A stretch of 64,000 nt of DNA from Hymenobacter sp. DG01 (GTDB lineage Bacteria; Bacteroidota; Bacteroidia; Cytophagales; Hymenobacteraceae). A model generated the notes under the pieces. The model was not told the origin of the DNA. It saw only the letters and a list, made by a program, of their open reading frames with translations, and searched no databases. The position numbers were made by a program, and so were the translations under genes. Position 1 is the stretch's first letter. Each line of letters begins with the position of its first letter. Positions 1-8,623 of the stretch are shown piece after piece. The stretch spans positions 1,736,001 through 1,800,000 of the forward strand of contig NZ_CP040936.1 of assembly GCF_006352025.1 (NCBI RefSeq), read 5' to 3'.

Positions 1-236
1 TGCTGCCCTGGCCTTTAAGGGTTTTAAAGGCGCGGTCTAGTTTGGTACTAAGGTTATCGAACATGGAGTCGCAGATTTGCGCTGATTTTCCTGATTTCGC
101 TGAAGTATACTCGTGCTGCGCAAGCGCGGCGTCGGAACGCCGGGAGGCGTCGGTGGTTCAGCCTCCAAAAGTAACCAGAAAACCCCGAAAGGCCGCAGGT
201 GCTTACCTTCGCGGTTTCATTGCTACCACCTGCTTC

Positions 237-1577
237 GTGTCCGTGTCTGCTGCTCGCCCGCTTCGCTTGCTTGTTCTTACGTACTACTGGCCGCCTTCCG
301 GCGGAGCTGGCGTGCAGCGCAGCCTGAAGTTTGTGAAGCACCTGCCCCAGTTCGGGGTGGAGCCGACGGTGATAACCGTGGACCCCAGCCAAGGCGCCTA
401 CCCCGTCCTCGACCACTCGCTGGCCGCCGACGTGCCACCGCAGGTGCGCGTGATTCGCACCAACACCTTCGAGCCCTTCGACAGTTATAAACGCCTGACG
501 GGCAAGCAAGTTCCTTACGGAGGATTCGTGGGCGAAAGCAAAACCAGCTTTGTGCAGCGCGTTTTCAAGTTTGTGCGCGGCAACCTGTTTATTCCGGATG
601 CCCGCCGGGGCTGGAACCGTTACGCCCTGCAGGCTGTGGCCGACCTGGTGGCGGCCGGCGAGGAGTTTGACGCCGTGCTGACGTCTTCCCCACCCCACTC
701 TACCCAACTGATTGGCCTGGAGCTAAAGTGGCGCTTCGGCCTGCGCTGGCTGGCCGACATGCGCGACCCCTGGACCGATATTTACTACTATAAAGAACTG
801 AACCACACCCCGCTGGCCCGCTGGCTCGATGCCCACTACGAGCGCCAGGTGCTGGAGCAGGCCGACGCCGTGCTGGTAACCAGCCCCCACACCAAGCGGT
901 TGTTCCTGGGTAAGTCAGCGCATATTGCGGCCGACAAGATTCAGGTAGTGCCCAACGGCTACGATGAGGACGATTTCCGGGCGGTAAGCGCGCCGCCCCC
1001 GGATGCGTTGCTCATCACCCACACCGGCACCATCTCCGAAACCTACCACATTGAGCAGCTGCTGGCCGCCTGCGCCGAGTGCGCCCGCCGCCACCCCGAG
1101 GTGCCACTGCGCCTGCGCTTTGTGGGGAAAGTATCCGACGGATTGCGGCAGCAGGTAGTGGCAGCGGGGCTTGGTGAACAGACAGAGTTTATTCCCTTCG
1201 TACCGCACGATGAATCGGTAGGCTACCTGCTCCGCAGCACGGTGCTGCTGATGGCCATTCCGGACGTAGCCAATAACCTAGGCATTCTGCCGGGCAAGGT
1301 GTTTGAGTACCTGGCCGCTGGCAAACCCATTCTGTGCGTGGGCCCCACTGGCTCTGATGCCGACCTGCTCCTGCGCGAGTGCGGCGCCGGCCAAGCCCTA
1401 CCCTACGCCGACTACGAAACCATGCTGGCGCATTTGGAAGCATTAGCCGCGCAGTGGCGCACCAACCCCAACCTTGATCTGCCCGCTGGCCGCGCCACCG
1501 CCTACTCCCGCCGTGCCCTTACCGAGCGGCTGGCGAAATTGGTGAGGGTAGGTGATGAGGTGACCAGTGACAGGTAA
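237..1577 (+). CDS. GT4-like glycosyltransferase
   Basis: Probable cytoplasmic glycosyltransferase of the GT-B fold that adds a sugar to a surface glycan. The N-terminal strand (LLVLTYYWPPSGGAGVQR) is typical of glycosyltransferase-4-like domains, and the C-terminal half carries the usual nucleotide-sugar elements (VVPNGYDEDDF, then GKVFEYLAAGKPIL). The frame is open upstream to 42, but that stretch is not protein-like for the family; a GTG at 237 or 243 just before the first beta strand is preferred, giving about 446 aa. The last residues (VGDEVTSDR) are encoded by one arm of a dispersed repeat. It lies beside the pseudaminic acid cluster, so a role in the same glycan is inferred. Donor and acceptor are unknown. 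Confidence 0.8.
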   Translation: MSVSAARPLRLLVLTYYWPPSGGAGVQRSLKFVKHLPQFGVEPTVITVDPSQGAYPVLDHSLAADVPPQVRVIRTNTFEPFDSYKRLTGKQVPYGGFVGESKTSFVQRVFKFVRGNLFIPDARRGWNRYALQAVADLVAAGEEFDAVLTSSPPHSTQLIGLELKWRFGLRWLADMRDPWTDIYYYKELNHTPLARWLDAHYERQVLEQADAVLVTSPHTKRLFLGKSAHIAADKIQVVPNGYDEDDFRAVSAPPPDALLITHTGTISETYHIEQLLAACAECARRHPEVPLRLRFVGKVSDGLRQQVVAAGLGEQTEFIPFVPHDESVGYLLRSTVLLMAIPDVANNLGILPGKVFEYLAAGKPILCVGPTGSDADLLLRECGAGQALPYADYETMLAHLEALAAQWRTNPNLDLPAGRATAYSRRALTERLAKLVRVGDEVTSDR

Positions 1578-1788
1578 ATGGTTGGAAGTGAAGAGTGGTA
1601 GGTGAATCGTCTGTCATGCAGAGGCGCAGCCAAAGCATCCCGCGTGCTGACGTTGCAGGACTATTCAATCTCCCTCTCTGAGGAGAGGGAGCCGGGGGGT
1701 GAGGTTGCCCACGCGAGATTCCTCGACAAGCTCGGAATGACGTTCTGTTTGTAACCTATCACTTGTCACCCCATCACCTTATCACTTT
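1550..1788. repeat. Nested inverted repeat between two convergent genes
   Basis: Outer arms lie at about 1550-1577 (GGTGATGAGGTGACCAGTGA) and 1755-1788 (its inverse, with TCACTTGTCACCCCATCACC). Inside are a second inverted pair at about 1614-1665 and 1709-1745 (CGCGTGCTGACGTTG against CACGCGAGATTCCTCG), and in the centre a palindrome at about 1672-1692 (CTCCCTCTCTGAGGAGAGGG). No gene is visible. The outer left arm overlaps the end of the glycosyltransferase gene. Confidence 0.7.
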
Positions 1789-3622
1789 ACTTAAACAAGC
1801 CGCGCAGCTTACTTGGTACTAGGCTGGCGGCGCGGGCTTTCAGGTCGGTCCAAGTGGAATGGTCTAGATGGTGGCCGTGCCACTGGCCGATGGCGGCGGC
1901 TAGGCGCTGGGCCAGGGTGCGGTAGTGCTGGCGGTGATAGTGGCGGAGGTTGTTGGTCACGTCGGCGGGCGTCTGCACGAAGTCGCGCACATCTACTACC
2001 TGGCAGTTTTCGGCGGAAGCCGCAAAATCCATCAGAGCCTGGTTCATTAGGTGGTGCCTCTCTTTGGCGCCGGTTTCGCCCGAGCCGGGCACCTCTATTT
2101 CGGCTCCGTTCAGCAGGAAGATGGGCACCTGAACCGGCACCTGAGCCCGCAACCACCGCAGGTTTTCCGTGAATTGCTCGGGCGAAATCTGACCTACTAG
2201 CTCATATTCCTGTTGGAAACGGCGCAGAAATGCTTCGTCCATTCCCTGGAAGCGGCGCTGGGTGTACTTTGCAGCCTGCGTGGCAGGGTCCACGGCCGTC
2301 AGGTTCTGGTAGCCCCCGAAAGGAACTTCGCGGCCGGTGGCTTTTTCGCGGTACAACTCCTGGGTGTAATCCATGAGGGGGCTGTACACCAGCACGTCGT
2401 ATTTGCCGCTCCAAAGCTGCGTGTCGAAGGCTTCGCGGCCTAGGAAGGGTAGCGCGGCGGCCAGGCGCTGCTGCTCGGCGGCAGGCCACTCACGCCCGGC
2501 GCGTAATAGGGCCGTATGCTCCAGGTGGACGGGAATCTGGTGCTCGTTGTTGTAGTTGAATTCTTCGACCACCGCCAAATCAAACGCCTGCAGGAAGGGC
2601 GTGAGCTGGCCCAGGTCGCAGCCGCCTTTCAGCAGCACCCGCAGCTGCTCCCCGGCCGGAGCGGAGGCCGCCGCAACCGGAGTTTTGGTTTCAATGGTAA
2701 TCCAGTCGGGTTTGTCCGTGGTGTTAAGGGTAGTAGCTACCTCGCCCTGTACCTCCAAAGCCGGAAAACCGAGGTGGGCGTAGGTAAACTGCTCCACGCC
2801 CAGATGCAGAATCCGGCAGGAAAACACCAGCTGTTCCAGTTGCTGGGTGGTCGTGTTCAGGCAGTAAATCCCTACCAGCCCATAATCCCCGAACCGGTCG
2901 CGCACCCGCACAGTACCCCAACGGCGGGTGGCATCCGCGAAGCTGGCCTGCAACTCGTCTTTAGTAACGCGGCACTTGGTGAAGTTGAGCTGATTGGAAC
3001 GGTTAATCAGCTCCTCGATGCGGTCCAGATCGGGGCCTACCCCCACTCCTTCGCGGAACTCGATGCGTACCTGGGCGTCGCGCAGGAAAGCCAGGTTGTC
3101 GTCGTAGGCGGCGCGGGCCTGCTGCTGGCGCTCCAGCAACCGGTACTGCTCCAGGCGCGAAAACGTGGGGTCAGGCTTGCCGCTGGCGCGCAGTTGCGGG
3201 GCCAGGGCGGGCAGATCGGCGGGGTCGGCTACCTGTAGCTCGGGGTTGTAGTACTGGGCTTCGGCCCGGTTCATGGAGTTGTCATCCAGAAACAGGGCAT
3301 TGGGGGCCCGCAGCTGCATCTGCTCCAGTAGTTGCTTGATAATAGGGCCTTTCGGCTGCCAGCTAATTTGCGGAAACACGAACAGGTCGCGGATGCCCAG
3401 CTCAACCAGCTTGGCTTCGGCCGGCGCAAAATCGTTCTTACTGACAATGGTATGCACGATGCCGCGGGCCGCTGTGTCGCGCACCAACTGCAGATTATCT
3501 TCCAGCGCCTCCACCGCACCTTCGGAGAGCGTGCCGTTCCAGAATGTATCGTCCAGGTCCCAGATGATGACCTTTATTGGGTTGTCAGTTACCAGTTGCG
3601 AGTTGCCGGTTGCCAGTGTCAT
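1787..3622 (-). CDS. HAD-IIIC (FkbH-like) protein with C-terminal extension
   Basis: The N-terminal half is a HAD-superfamily subfamily IIIC domain with the aspartate motif DLDDT (residues 22-26) and FLDDN (111-115), followed by the region shared with FkbH proteins (SNQLNFTKCR near 209, FSCRILHLGVEQF near 267). FkbH-like proteins activate or transfer small acyl groups such as glyceryl onto carriers. From about residue 328 a second domain starts (LLKGGCDLGQL, later YNNEHQIPVHLEH) that resembles an SGNH-hydrolase fold; this is inference. In many FkbH-like proteins the extra domain is N-terminal, so the order here looks reversed. The only usable start is ATG at 3622, whose first codons lie in a dispersed repeat. 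It is transcribed opposite to the pse genes; a glycan-modifying role is inferred. Confidence 0.75.
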   Translation of the reverse strand: MTLATGNSQLVTDNPIKVIIWDLDDTFWNGTLSEGAVEALEDNLQLVRDTAARGIVHTIVSKNDFAPAEAKLVELGIRDLFVFPQISWQPKGPIIKQLLEQMQLRAPNALFLDDNSMNRAEAQYYNPELQVADPADLPALAPQLRASGKPDPTFSRLEQYRLLERQQQARAAYDDNLAFLRDAQVRIEFREGVGVGPDLDRIEELINRSNQLNFTKCRVTKDELQASFADATRRWGTVRVRDRFGDYGLVGIYCLNTTTQQLEQLVFSCRILHLGVEQFTYAHLGFPALEVQGEVATTLNTTDKPDWITIETKTPVAAASAPAGEQLRVLLKGGCDLGQLTPFLQAFDLAVVEEFNYNNEHQIPVHLEHTALLRAGREWPAAEQQRLAAALPFLGREAFDTQLWSGKYDVLVYSPLMDYTQELYREKATGREVPFGGYQNLTAVDPATQAAKYTQRRFQGMDEAFLRRFQQEYELVGQISPEQFTENLRWLRAQVPVQVPIFLLNGAEIEVPGSGETGAKERHHLMNQALMDFAASAENCQVVDVRDFVQTPADVTNNLRHYHRQHYRTLAQRLAAAIGQWHGHHLDHSTWTDLKARAASLVPSKLRGLFK

Positions 3623-3803
3623 GTGCTATGCGTTGCTGATTGAGCAGGATCTGTGCAGTCATTCAACCTGAAATTATTCAACTCCATTCTGCATCAATCA
3701 GTCCCCAAAGCTACGGAGGAAGAACCAACCCTTGGCCCTGGTTGGTTTCTCTGCCCGGCGCTCAAAGAAACAGGCAACCTATAACTCGCAACTGGTAACT
3801 GAC
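3584..3803. repeat. Inverted repeat flanking the HAD/pseB intergenic region
   Basis: The arms are 3584-3614 (GTCAGTTACCAGTTGCGAGT...) and 3773-3803 (inverse, containing ACTCGCAACTGGTAACTGAC). By eye 28 of 31 positions match. The left arm encodes the start of the HAD-IIIC protein. Apart from the repeat and the pseB promoter, the 3623-3892 spacer holds nothing recognisable. Confidence 0.75.
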
Positions 3804-3814
3804 TGCGGAATGTC

Positions 3815-3822
3815 TATTTTTG
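3815..3822 (+). promoter_or_regulatory. -7 promoter element upstream of pseB
   Basis: TATTTTTG matches the Bacteroidota -7 consensus TAnnTTTG. A clear -33 TTG is not visible. It is about 70 bp upstream of the pseB start. Confidence 0.4.
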
Positions 3823-3892
3823 CCTGCCTTAGCCCGGGAGGTCCGGTTTGGGTGACGTTTCACCTGTTTTCCGCCTCCCCTCATCACTCCCA

Positions 3893-4912
3893 ATGGCCCT
3901 CGACCTCAATCATAAATCCATTCTGGTAACCGGCGGCACCGGTTCGTTCGGCAAGCAGTTCGTGCAGACCGTTTTCGAGAAATACCCTCAGGTGAAGCGC
4001 CTGGTGGTGTACTCACGCGACGAGCTGAAGCAGTTCGAAATGTCGCAGATTTTTCCCCACTCCAAGTACCCCGCCATTCGCTACTTCATTGGGGATGTGC
4101 GCGATGGGGAGCGACTCAAGCGAGCCTGCGAGGGCATTGATGTGATTGTGCACGCCGCCGCCCTCAAGCAGGTGCCGGCTGCCGAGTACAACCCCATGGA
4201 GTGCATCAAAACCAACATCTTCGGGGCCGAAAACGTGATTAACGCGGCCCTCGACTGTGGGGTGAAGGACGTGGTAGCCCTGAGCACCGATAAAGCTGCA
4301 GCGCCCATCAACCTCTACGGCGCTACCAAACTTTGCTCCGATAAGCTGTTTGTGGCCGCCAACAACATGAAAGGCAGCCGCGACCTGCGTTTCTCGGTGG
4401 TGCGCTACGGCAACGTAATCGGCTCGCGCGGCTCAGTGGTGCCGTTTTTTCTGCAGCGCCGCCACACCGGCGTGCTGCCCATCACCCACCCCGACATGAC
4501 GCGCTTTAATATTTCCCTGGAGGAAGGCGTGGACCTGGTGCTGTATGCCTTGGAGCACAGCTGGGGCGGGGAGATTTTCGTGCCCAAGATTCCGAGCTAT
4601 AAGATTACAGAGGTAGCCAAAGCCATCGGCCCCGACTGCCGCCAGGAAATTGTGGGCATCCGGCCGGGCGAGAAGCTGCACGAGGAAATGATTACCGAAA
4701 CCGACGCCCTGAGCACTGTGGAGTTGGATAAGTACTACGTTATCCTACCCTTCACTCCGCGCTGGGACGTGGATGACTTCATCAAGCACTTCGGGGGCCG
4801 CCGCGTGGAAGCCGGTTTCCACTACGACTCCAGCAACAACACCGAGTGGATGGACGCTGAGCAGATCCGGGAGGAAATCCGTCTGCACGTAGATGCCGAT
4901 TTCACGGTGTAG
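3893..4912 (+). CDS. pseB: UDP-N-acetylglucosamine 4,6-dehydratase (inverting)
   Basis: First enzyme of pseudaminic acid synthesis: converts UDP-GlcNAc to UDP-2-acetamido-2,6-dideoxy-beta-L-arabino-hex-4-ulose in the cytoplasm. It is a short-chain dehydrogenase with the NADP site TGGTGSFGK (residues 13-21) and catalytic D133-K134, Y142 and K146 (STDKAAAPINLYGATK), matching the FlaA1/PseB pattern. Length 339 aa from ATG 3893 is normal for the family; the frame is open to 3848 but homology begins at MALDLNHKSILVTGG. It is followed by a strong terminator and then pseC with its own promoter, so the cluster is at least two transcription units. Confidence 0.95.
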   Translation: MALDLNHKSILVTGGTGSFGKQFVQTVFEKYPQVKRLVVYSRDELKQFEMSQIFPHSKYPAIRYFIGDVRDGERLKRACEGIDVIVHAAALKQVPAAEYNPMECIKTNIFGAENVINAALDCGVKDVVALSTDKAAAPINLYGATKLCSDKLFVAANNMKGSRDLRFSVVRYGNVIGSRGSVVPFFLQRRHTGVLPITHPDMTRFNISLEEGVDLVLYALEHSWGGEIFVPKIPSYKITEVAKAIGPDCRQEIVGIRPGEKLHEEMITETDALSTVELDKYYVILPFTPRWDVDDFIKHFGGRRVEAGFHYDSSNNTEWMDAEQIREEIRLHVDADFTV

Positions 4913-4934
4913 CATCACGCTGGTTTTATAAAAG

Positions 4935-4966
4935 AAAAGGCTGTTTTCGTCAGAAAGCGGCCTTTT
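4935..4966 (+). terminator. Intrinsic terminator after pseB
   Basis: A 14-pair stem (AAAAGGCTGTTTTC against GAAAGCGGCCTTTT, with G-T pairs) closes a GTCA loop and continues into a T run. Confidence 0.8.
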
Positions 4967-4994
4967 TTGCTTTTCGAGTTGTTACCGCACCAGC

Positions 4995-5002
4995 TACCTT
5001 TG
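4995..5002 (+). promoter_or_regulatory. -7 promoter element for pseC
   Basis: TACCTTTG matches TAnnTTTG and ends 7 bp before the pseC ATG, which implies a very short or absent 5' untranslated region. Confidence 0.55.
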
Positions 5003-5009
5003 ATCTACT

Positions 5010-6185
5010 ATGTCTGCACCTGCTTTCTCCCCTACCCGCCCCATCGCCTACGGCCGCCAGCAAATTACCCCCGAGGATGTGCAGGCCGTAACGGAAACCC
5101 TGTATTCCGACTACCTCACCCAGGGCCCCAAAGTGGCGGAGTTTGAGCAGAAGTTTGCCGCCTACGTGGGAGTCAAATACGCCGTAGCCGTTGCCAACGG
5201 CACGGCCGCCCTACACCTGTGCGCCCTGGCGCTGGGCGTGCAGCCGGGCCAGCGCGTTATTACAACTCCCATTACTTTCTCGGCCTCGGCTAACTGCGTG
5301 CGCTACTGCGGCGGCGAGGTGCACTTCGCCGACATCGACCCCACTACCGCCCTCATCGACCTGAAGGCCGTTCGCCGCCTGCTGGAGAGTCAGCCCAAAG
5401 GCTACTTCCACGGCCTGATTCCGGTGGACTTCGCGGGCCTGCCCGTGAACCTGGAGGAAGCTCGCCAGCTAGCCGACGAGTTTGGCCTCTGGATAATCGA
5501 GGACGCCTGCCACGCGCCCGGCGGGTTTTTCCTGGATAAGGGGGGTAGGGAGCAGCGCTGCGGCAATGGGCAGTTTGCCGACTTAGCCATTTTCAGCTTC
5601 CACCCCGTCAAGCACATTGCCACCGGCGAGGGCGGCATGATTACCACCAACCGGCAAGACCTTTACGAGCACCTGCTACGCCTGCGCACCCACGGCATCA
5701 CGAAGGAGCCCGCGCAATTGCAGCGCCCCTCTGATGGCGGCTGGTACATGGAAATGCAGGAGCTGGGCTACAACTACCGCATGCCCGATATGCTCTGCGC
5801 CCTGGGCATCAGCCAGCTTACTCGCGCCGAAGAAGGTCTGCAGCGCCGCCGCGAGCTGGCCGCCCGCTACGATGCCGCCTTTGCCGACACGCCCGGCGTG
5901 CAGCTTCTGGCGCCGGCTGCCGGGCATGCTTACCACCTCTACGTCATTCAGGCAGCCGACCGCAAAGGACTTTATGACTTCCTGCGGGAAAAGCAGATTT
6001 TTGCGCAGGTGCACTACATTCCGGTGCACACCATGCCCTACTACCAGCAACTAGGCTGGCAACCCGGCGACTTCCCCCTGGCCGAAACCTACTACGCCCA
6101 CTGCCTCAGCATTCCGCTGTTCCCTAGCCTCTCCGACGAGGAGCAGCTGTACGTGATTGACTGCATCCGGGAGTTTGTTGGATAA
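5010..6185 (+). CDS. pseC: UDP-4-amino-4,6-dideoxy-N-acetyl-beta-L-altrosamine transaminase
   Basis: PLP-dependent aminotransferase of the DegT/DnrJ/EryC1 family; second step of pseudaminic acid synthesis, aminating the PseB product at C4 with glutamate. The PLP lysine is K201 in FSFHPVKHIATGEGG, and the cofactor-binding acid region is EDACHAPG (164-171). The N-terminus (PIAYGRQQITPEDVQAV) is typical of PseC. At 391 aa it is full length. The position directly after pseB supports this over other sugar aminotransferases. Confidence 0.95.
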   Translation: MSAPAFSPTRPIAYGRQQITPEDVQAVTETLYSDYLTQGPKVAEFEQKFAAYVGVKYAVAVANGTAALHLCALALGVQPGQRVITTPITFSASANCVRYCGGEVHFADIDPTTALIDLKAVRRLLESQPKGYFHGLIPVDFAGLPVNLEEARQLADEFGLWIIEDACHAPGGFFLDKGGREQRCGNGQFADLAIFSFHPVKHIATGEGGMITTNRQDLYEHLLRLRTHGITKEPAQLQRPSDGGWYMEMQELGYNYRMPDMLCALGISQLTRAEEGLQRRRELAARYDAAFADTPGVQLLAPAAGHAYHLYVIQAADRKGLYDFLREKQIFAQVHYIPVHTMPYYQQLGWQPGDFPLAETYYAHCLSIPLFPSLSDEEQLYVIDCIREFVG

Positions 6186-6195
6186 GTCGTTCAGA

Positions 6196-6235
6196 CCATT
6201 TTAGCCCGCAGAGGGCGCAGAGGTCCGCAGAGCCG
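6196..6235. repeat. Near-tandem word repeat (CGCAGAGG type)
   Basis: Three imperfect copies of a CGCAGAGG-like word stand between pseC and pseF. A related stretch occurs at 11749-11795. Confidence 0.5.
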
Positions 6236-6296
6236 TTCTGGTATAAATACGCCCTTCGACGGGCAAGACACTTCTTACCTTCCTACCCCCGTCTCC

Positions 6297-7022
6297 TTGA
6301 CCAACGTCGGTATTATTTCCCAAGCCCGCATGACCAGTACCCGGCTGCCCGGTAAAGTGCTTCACCTGGCTGCCGGTCGCCCTTTGCTAGACTACCATGT
6401 GGAGCGGCTCGCGTGGAGTAAGCTGCCCTTGCACCTGGCCATCACGGCCAATGACCCCGACGATGCCCTGGCCGCCTATGCCGAGGCGCACCACCTACCC
6501 TACACGCGCGGCTCCGAAGACGACGTGCTGGCTCGCTTTCAGCAATGCGCCCAGGAGCACGACCTGGACGTCATCGTGCGCGTCACCTCCGACTGTCCGC
6601 TGCTGGATGGAAGGCTGATCCAGTCGGCGGTGCAGGAGTATCTGAGGGTCGATAATCCGCGTCTCTACCTCTCCAACGTGCTGAAGCGCAGCTACCCCCG
6701 CGGTTTCGACTACGAAGTATTCTCGCGGGAACTGTTGGAAGAAGCGCACCAACGCGCTACCCTGCCCGCCGACCGGGAACACGTTACCCCGTACATCAAC
6801 CAAAACCGCTCTGGCCGCGTGGAGTTCCGCCACGTTCGCCGCCCTGAGGACCGCAGCGCCTACCGCCTCACGGTAGATACGCCCGACGATTTTACCTTGA
6901 TAAAGACGCTGATTGAGAACTACGGAGCGGCTGACTTATCGGGGGATGAGCTCATTCAGCTGCTGGATGCTCACCCCGAGTTGGTGGCGCTGAACGCCCA
7001 CGTAGAGCAGAAGAAAATCTAG
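6297..7022 (+). CDS. pseF: Pseudaminic acid cytidylyltransferase (PseF/SpsF-like)
   Basis: Nucleotidyltransferase of the GT-A fold that would activate pseudaminic acid with CTP to CMP-pseudaminic acid, the donor for glycosyltransferases. The N-terminal signature QARMTSTRLPGKVL (residues 9-22) contains the Arg-rich nucleotide loop, and RVTSDCPLLDG (near 97) has the metal-binding Asp. This is the SpsF-like branch often found with pseBCGI in place of classical PseF. The start used is TTG at 6297 (no ATG lies between it and the conserved strand); the next ATG, at 6330, would remove part of the fold. 241 aa, between pseC and pseG-pseH. Confidence 0.85.
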   Translation: MTNVGIISQARMTSTRLPGKVLHLAAGRPLLDYHVERLAWSKLPLHLAITANDPDDALAAYAEAHHLPYTRGSEDDVLARFQQCAQEHDLDVIVRVTSDCPLLDGRLIQSAVQEYLRVDNPRLYLSNVLKRSYPRGFDYEVFSRELLEEAHQRATLPADREHVTPYINQNRSGRVEFRHVRRPEDRSAYRLTVDTPDDFTLIKTLIENYGAADLSGDELIQLLDAHPELVALNAHVEQKKI

Positions 7023-7064
7023 GCCGCTGCCGGGGTATCGGGCGCAGGTGGCTACTTTCGGGCC

Positions 7065-8582
7065 ATGCAAACGCCCGCGCCTACCCCTGCTCCCGTCCGC
7101 AACCCTACCCCCCGCCTCGTGCTGCGGGCCGATGGCAACTCCCGCATTGGGCTGGGCCATGTGATGCGGCTGCTGGCCCTGGCGGAAATTCTGCAGCCGG
7201 ACTTCGCGGAGCTGCTCTTTCTGATTCGGGAGCCGGATGCGGCGTTGGTAGAGCAGCTCCGGGGGGCCGGCCTCGCGGTGCGGGATCTGCCAGCGCAACC
7301 TCTGGCCGAGGAAGCGGCCTGGCTGGTGCGCCACGTCCTGCGCCCCACCGACCTGCTGGTGCTCGATGGCTACGATTTTCGCTACGACTATCAGAACACG
7401 GTGCGCGGGGCCGTGGCGCGGCTGGTGTACCTCGATGATCTGCACGCCTACCCCCTTGCCGCCGACCTAATCCTTAACCCCGCCGGCGGCCTCACCCTCC
7501 GCGACTACGAGCTGCGCCAACCCGGCGCCCGCTTGCTCAGCGGTCCGGCCTTTGCCCCCTTGCGCGCGGCCTTCCGCACGCTGCCAATGGCTGAACAAGT
7601 TGCCTCCACCGATACCGTGCTGGTGTGCCTGGGCGGAGCCGACCCAACCCACCAAACCCAGCGCATAGCCGCCGAGCTGCTAGCCCTGCCCTCGGTGCGG
7701 CAGGTGCACGCGGTGGTGGGCGGGGCCTACCTGGGTTGGGAAAGCCTGAGCGCCTGGGCCCAGGATCAACCCCGACTTCTGCTCCACCGCAACCTGTCGG
7801 GCCCTGATCTGGCGGCTCTCATGCGGGAATGCGGGGCGGCCGTGTGCTCGGCCAGCACCGTGAGCTACGAGTACGCGGCGGCCGGGGGGGGCCTGCTGTT
7901 TTTGCTGCCCACCGCCGATAATCAACAGGATATCGACCGGTACTTGCGCGAAACGGGCCTGGCCTTACCCTACCCGGCAGCCGCCAATGTGCTGACCTCC
8001 CCCGAAGCCGGTCGCGTTGCCGAGCGCCTGCGCCGACAGCAGCTACAGGTGTTCGATGGACTCGCGCCCGTGCGTCTGCGCCAGGAGTTCCGGGCCCTGC
8101 AGCTGCCCCCACCGCCGTTTTACCTACGCCCCGTAGTCGCCGCCGACTCGGATCAGCTGCTGGCCTGGACCAACGAGCCTGCCGTGCGGCAGTTCTCCTT
8201 TAACTCTACCCCCGTGGAGCGCCCCAACCATGAGCAGTGGCTGGCAGCCCGCCTGCAAGACCCGAAGGCCTTGCTGCTGCTGGCCCAGGATGCCGCTACG
8301 GGCCGCCCGGCCGGGCTCATCCGGTTTGCCATAGAAGGGGAAAAGGCTACCCTGAGCTACCTGCTGGATGCTGCCTTCCGGGGCCGGGGGCTCGCGCCAC
8401 TGCTGCTACTGGCCGGTACGCGGCGCTTGGCGGAGCATTTCCCGCAGGTGCGGCAAGTGGTAGGGCATGTGCAGACCGCCAATGTCCCGTCGGTGAGGGC
8501 TTTTGAGCGGGCGGGGTTTCAGCAGGTGCCCACTGACAGCCCCAGCACCCTAAGCTTCCTTTGGCAGGCTGCCAGAATTTAG
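7065..8582 (+). CDS. pseG: PseG-PseH fusion: UDP-sugar hydrolase plus N-acetyltransferase
   Basis: Two pathway steps in one 505-aa polypeptide. Residues about 16-340 are PseG, a GT-B-like hydrolase that releases UDP from UDP-2,4-diacetamido-2,4,6-trideoxy-altropyranose; the signature RADGNSRIGLGHVMR (21-35) includes catalytic His 32. Residues about 350-505 are a GNAT acetyltransferase (FYLRPVVAADSDQLLAWTN, then YLLDAAFRGRGLAPLLL with the acetyl-CoA loop), corresponding to PseH, which acetylates the 4-amino group using acetyl-CoA. Acetylation precedes hydrolysis, so the fusion joins consecutive steps. Start ATG 7065 has a TACTTTCG just upstream. Separate pseG and pseH are usual in epsilonproteobacteria. 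Confidence 0.92.
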   Translation: MQTPAPTPAPVRNPTPRLVLRADGNSRIGLGHVMRLLALAEILQPDFAELLFLIREPDAALVEQLRGAGLAVRDLPAQPLAEEAAWLVRHVLRPTDLLVLDGYDFRYDYQNTVRGAVARLVYLDDLHAYPLAADLILNPAGGLTLRDYELRQPGARLLSGPAFAPLRAAFRTLPMAEQVASTDTVLVCLGGADPTHQTQRIAAELLALPSVRQVHAVVGGAYLGWESLSAWAQDQPRLLLHRNLSGPDLAALMRECGAAVCSASTVSYEYAAAGGGLLFLLPTADNQQDIDRYLRETGLALPYPAAANVLTSPEAGRVAERLRRQQLQVFDGLAPVRLRQEFRALQLPPPPFYLRPVVAADSDQLLAWTNEPAVRQFSFNSTPVERPNHEQWLAARLQDPKALLLLAQDAATGRPAGLIRFAIEGEKATLSYLLDAAFRGRGLAPLLLLAGTRRLAEHFPQVRQVVGHVQTANVPSVRAFERAGFQQVPTDSPSTLSFLWQAARI

Positions 8583-8623
8583 GCTACTTTATCAGCTCTT
8601 TTACGCTTTTATTATTTCAGTTG

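Noticed and set aside
1..236. N-terminal 65 residues of the longest ORF as part of the first glycosyltransferase
   Set aside because: The stretch has no similarity to the family start and contains a promoter-like TACCTTCG; a GTG at 237 or 243 fits better.
2516..3238. 240-aa plus-strand ORF
   Set aside because: Antisense to the HAD-IIIC gene, whose motifs are clear.
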